Below, piece by piece: positions 41,323 through 42,869 of a stretch of DNA of 42,869 bases (position 1 is its first letter; each line of letters starts with the position of its first letter). The notes under the pieces are model-generated. The model had not been told where the DNA came from. It saw nothing but the letters and a program-made list of their open reading frames with translations, and did no database searches. The stretch is from Alistipes sp. UBA928 (GTDB lineage: Bacteria; Bacteroidota; Bacteroidia; Bacteroidales; Rikenellaceae), in NCBI GenBank assembly GCA_002293665.1, contig DBDQ01000115.1, positions 1,183 to 44,051 of the forward strand, in the 5' to 3' direction. Made by a program: the position numbers and the translations under genes.

Positions 41323-42047
41323 TGTTCGGGGGGGCGCAAATGTTCGGAGGGGCGCAATATTATACTCTTGTGGCGAGTCTGCGCGAGTATGCCGCCGGGG
41401 CCGTCGGTGAGAAAGGGTTTGACGCGGCGGCTGTCTACGGCGAGGTGCGGCGCGAGCTTTCGAGAGAAGATCGCCGGGCCGCGGGGCTGCTGTGGTCGCT
41501 GATGGACATCTATGGTCTGAGCCGCGAACGCATCGAGGAGCTCTACGCGTTGTGCGGAGCGTCGCCGTGCGGTTGGCTGCGCGAATGGGCCCTTTTCGAC
41601 CGCAATCTCAGAAACGTGATCGCTGCTCACACTGCCCGCGCCAAGGGGCGTTCCGTGGCGGGCTCGCTGCTCACCATCGAAGGTGACGAAGTGGCCGTGA
41701 CGCTCGGAAAGAGCTCGGCGGCCGACTTCAACCTGCGGGGTGAAATCGATTATATAGACAGACTACTGACGGCACTCGGCGACGGTCGGAATGCCGACGG
41801 CGGATCAGAACTCGATGCCAAAGCTTACATAGTGGAGAAAGAGAGGGCGATAGACACGATCCGTTGGGAGAAGGCCGAATTGCTGGCCGAGGAGGATACC
41901 TTCGGAGCGCCTGCCATTCTCGCCTACCTCGTGAAGGTGGCGATCATTGGGCGCTGGGCCGCGCTCGATCCGCAGACAGGCCGCGAAATGTACGAACGGT
42001 TGGTGCGGGGCATGTCGGCAGAAAAGATCGAATCGAAAAAAATCTAA
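41322..42047 (+). CDS. DUF2764 family protein of the V-ATPase operon
   Basis: The 241-residue cytoplasmic protein is helical and matches the DUF2764 type found between subunits E and A in Bacteroidota V-ATPase operons; it likely serves as a stalk or assembly component, which is inference from position. The true family start is usually close to Y-Y-x-L-V-A. Here an exact 18-bp unit is duplicated at the 5' end (41322-41339 and 41340-41357, one mismatch), so the protein begins MFGGAQ-MFGGAQ-YYTLVASL. Either ATG could be used. It overlaps atpE by 1 bp and is followed by subunit A after 8 bp. Confidence 0.85.
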   Translation: MFGGAQMFGGAQYYTLVASLREYAAGAVGEKGFDAAAVYGEVRRELSREDRRAAGLLWSLMDIYGLSRERIEELYALCGASPCGWLREWALFDRNLRNVIAAHTARAKGRSVAGSLLTIEGDEVAVTLGKSSAADFNLRGEIDYIDRLLTALGDGRNADGGSELDAKAYIVEKERAIDTIRWEKAELLAEEDTFGAPAILAYLVKVAIIGRWAALDPQTGREMYERLVRGMSAEKIESKKI

Positions 42048-42055
42048 AAACAGAT

Positions 42056-42869
42056 ATGGCAACAACAGGAAGAGTTTCGGGCATAGTCGCCAACATGGTG
42101 GTGGTGAAGACCGATGGGGCGGTGTCTCAGAACGAGATATGCCATGTAGATGCGGGAGGCGGCATTAAGCTCATGGCGGAGGTTATCAAGGTCATCGGCA
42201 ACGAGGCCTACATTCAGGTCTTCGACAGTACGCGCGGCCTTGCCGCGGGAGCGCATGTCGAGTTTGCGGGTCACATGCTGGAGGTGACGCTCGCACCGGG
42301 CATGCTGTCGCGCAGCTACGACGGTCTTCAGAACGACCTCGAAAAGATGAACGGGATATTCATAGAGCGCGGCTCGACGACCGACCCGATAGACTTCGAC
42401 GCTGCGTGGGAGTTCACGCCGCTGGCCGCTGTCGGCGATCGCGTCGTGGCGGGGAGTTGGCTGGGCGAGGTGCCGGAGATCAACATCGTACACAAGATCA
42501 TGGTGCCATTCACCTTCGAGGGGAACTACACCGTGAAGAGCGTTGCCGCGAATGGTTCTTATAAGGTGACCGACACGATCGCCACGATAGTCGACGCGCA
42601 AGGGGCCGAACACAAGATCACGATGGTGCAGAAGTGGCCCGTGAAGAAGGCCGTGAAAGCCTACACCTCGAAACCGAGGCCGAGTAAGGTCATGGAGACG
42701 GGGGTTCGTGCCATCGACACCTTCAACCCGCTCACCGAGGGAGGCACGGGCTTTATCCCGGGGCCGTTCGGTGCGGGAAAGACCGTGTTGCAGCACGCGA
42801 TCTCGAAAGAGGCCGACGCCGACATCATCATGGTGGTGGCGTGCGGCGAACGTGCAAACGAGGTGGTCG
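42056..42869 (+). CDS. atpA: V-type ATP synthase catalytic subunit A, N-terminal part (cut by window)
   Basis: The first 271 codons are present and the frame is open to the end of the window. The sequence starts MATTGRVSGIVANMVVVK (beta-barrel domain), contains the non-homologous insert of A subunits (about 110-200, with V-P-F-T-F-E-G-N-Y), and then the nucleotide-binding domain with the P-loop G-P-F-G-A-G-K-T-V (about 239-247) and C-G-E-R-A-N-E near the edge. This is the catalytic ATP-binding subunit of the A3B3 head; in Bacteroidota the complex probably pumps or uses Na+ or H+ at the inner membrane. Confidence 0.95.
   Translation, partial: MATTGRVSGIVANMVVVKTDGAVSQNEICHVDAGGGIKLMAEVIKVIGNEAYIQVFDSTRGLAAGAHVEFAGHMLEVTLAPGMLSRSYDGLQNDLEKMNGIFIERGSTTDPIDFDAAWEFTPLAAVGDRVVAGSWLGEVPEINIVHKIMVPFTFEGNYTVKSVAANGSYKVTDTIATIVDAQGAEHKITMVQKWPVKKAVKAYTSKPRPSKVMETGVRAIDTFNPLTEGGTGFIPGPFGAGKTVLQHAISKEADADIIMVVACGERANEVV

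Overview
The window looks like chromosomal DNA of a fairly GC-rich member of the Bacteroidales, most likely Rikenellaceae (Alistipes-like). The evidence is a SusC/SusD pair, many copies of the Bacteroidota -7 promoter element TAnnTTTG in front of genes, AT-rich start regions with no Shine-Dalgarno sequence, the order BamD - RNA polymerase omega - CoaBC, a V-type ATPase operon carrying the DUF2764 gene, and YceD - L32 - PlsX. The family placement is inference. Most of the window is housekeeping sequence and there are no prophage, transposase or CRISPR genes.

Layout. 1-1326 (minus): start of an electron-transfer flavoprotein gene behind purA. 1414-5593 (plus): a large TPR protein, an MFS transporter and an L,D-transpeptidase. 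5527-6872 (minus): an unrecognised gene, a strong candidate for a structured RNA of about 200 nt, and tRNA-Thr(CGT) with its terminator. 6934-10595 (plus): CstA-type transporter, TPR-like protein, radical SAM protein and a small lipoprotein. 10664-15727 (minus): susD and susC, preceded by an unusual leader holding a 29-codon Arg-rich ORF, a terminator-like hairpin and a perfect 14-bp hairpin. 15957-24533 (plus): leuS, yitT-like, a GH127 enzyme, metG and ilvE, tightly packed or overlapping. 24585-28187 (plus): small outer-membrane protein, MmcQ/YjbR protein, bamD, omega subunit, and a coaBC gene split into two reading frames around a palindromic interspersed repeat. 28221-33819 (minus): yidC, pyrG and a DUF349 protein, each overlapping the next by 4 bp. 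33920-34579 (plus): OmpR-type response regulator, convergent with a dicarboxylate/amino-acid symporter (34576-35751, minus). 35880-38093 (plus): pta-ackA. 38102-38440 (minus): unrecognised small gene. 38518-40175 (plus): yceD-rpmF-plsX. 40176-40700: repeats, tRNA-Arg(CCT) and two terminators. 40702-end (plus): V-type ATPase subunits E, DUF2764 and A (cut by the window).

How the genes relate. Functions cluster around translation and charging (leuS, metG, two tRNAs, rpmF), envelope building (BamD, YidC, L,D-transpeptidase, PlsX), nucleotide and cofactor synthesis (purA, pyrG, coaBC) and energy metabolism (pta-ackA, V-ATPase, Etf). SusC/SusD and the GH127 enzyme are the glycan-use components, but they are not adjacent. 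The observations most worth following up are the split coaBC with a mobile palindromic repeat exactly in the interdomain linker, the structured RNA near 6.4 kb with mutually exclusive long-range pairings, the susC leader, the group of apparently leaderless genes, and the paired palindromic repeats upstream of tRNA-Arg. No clear new defence or biosynthetic system was seen.
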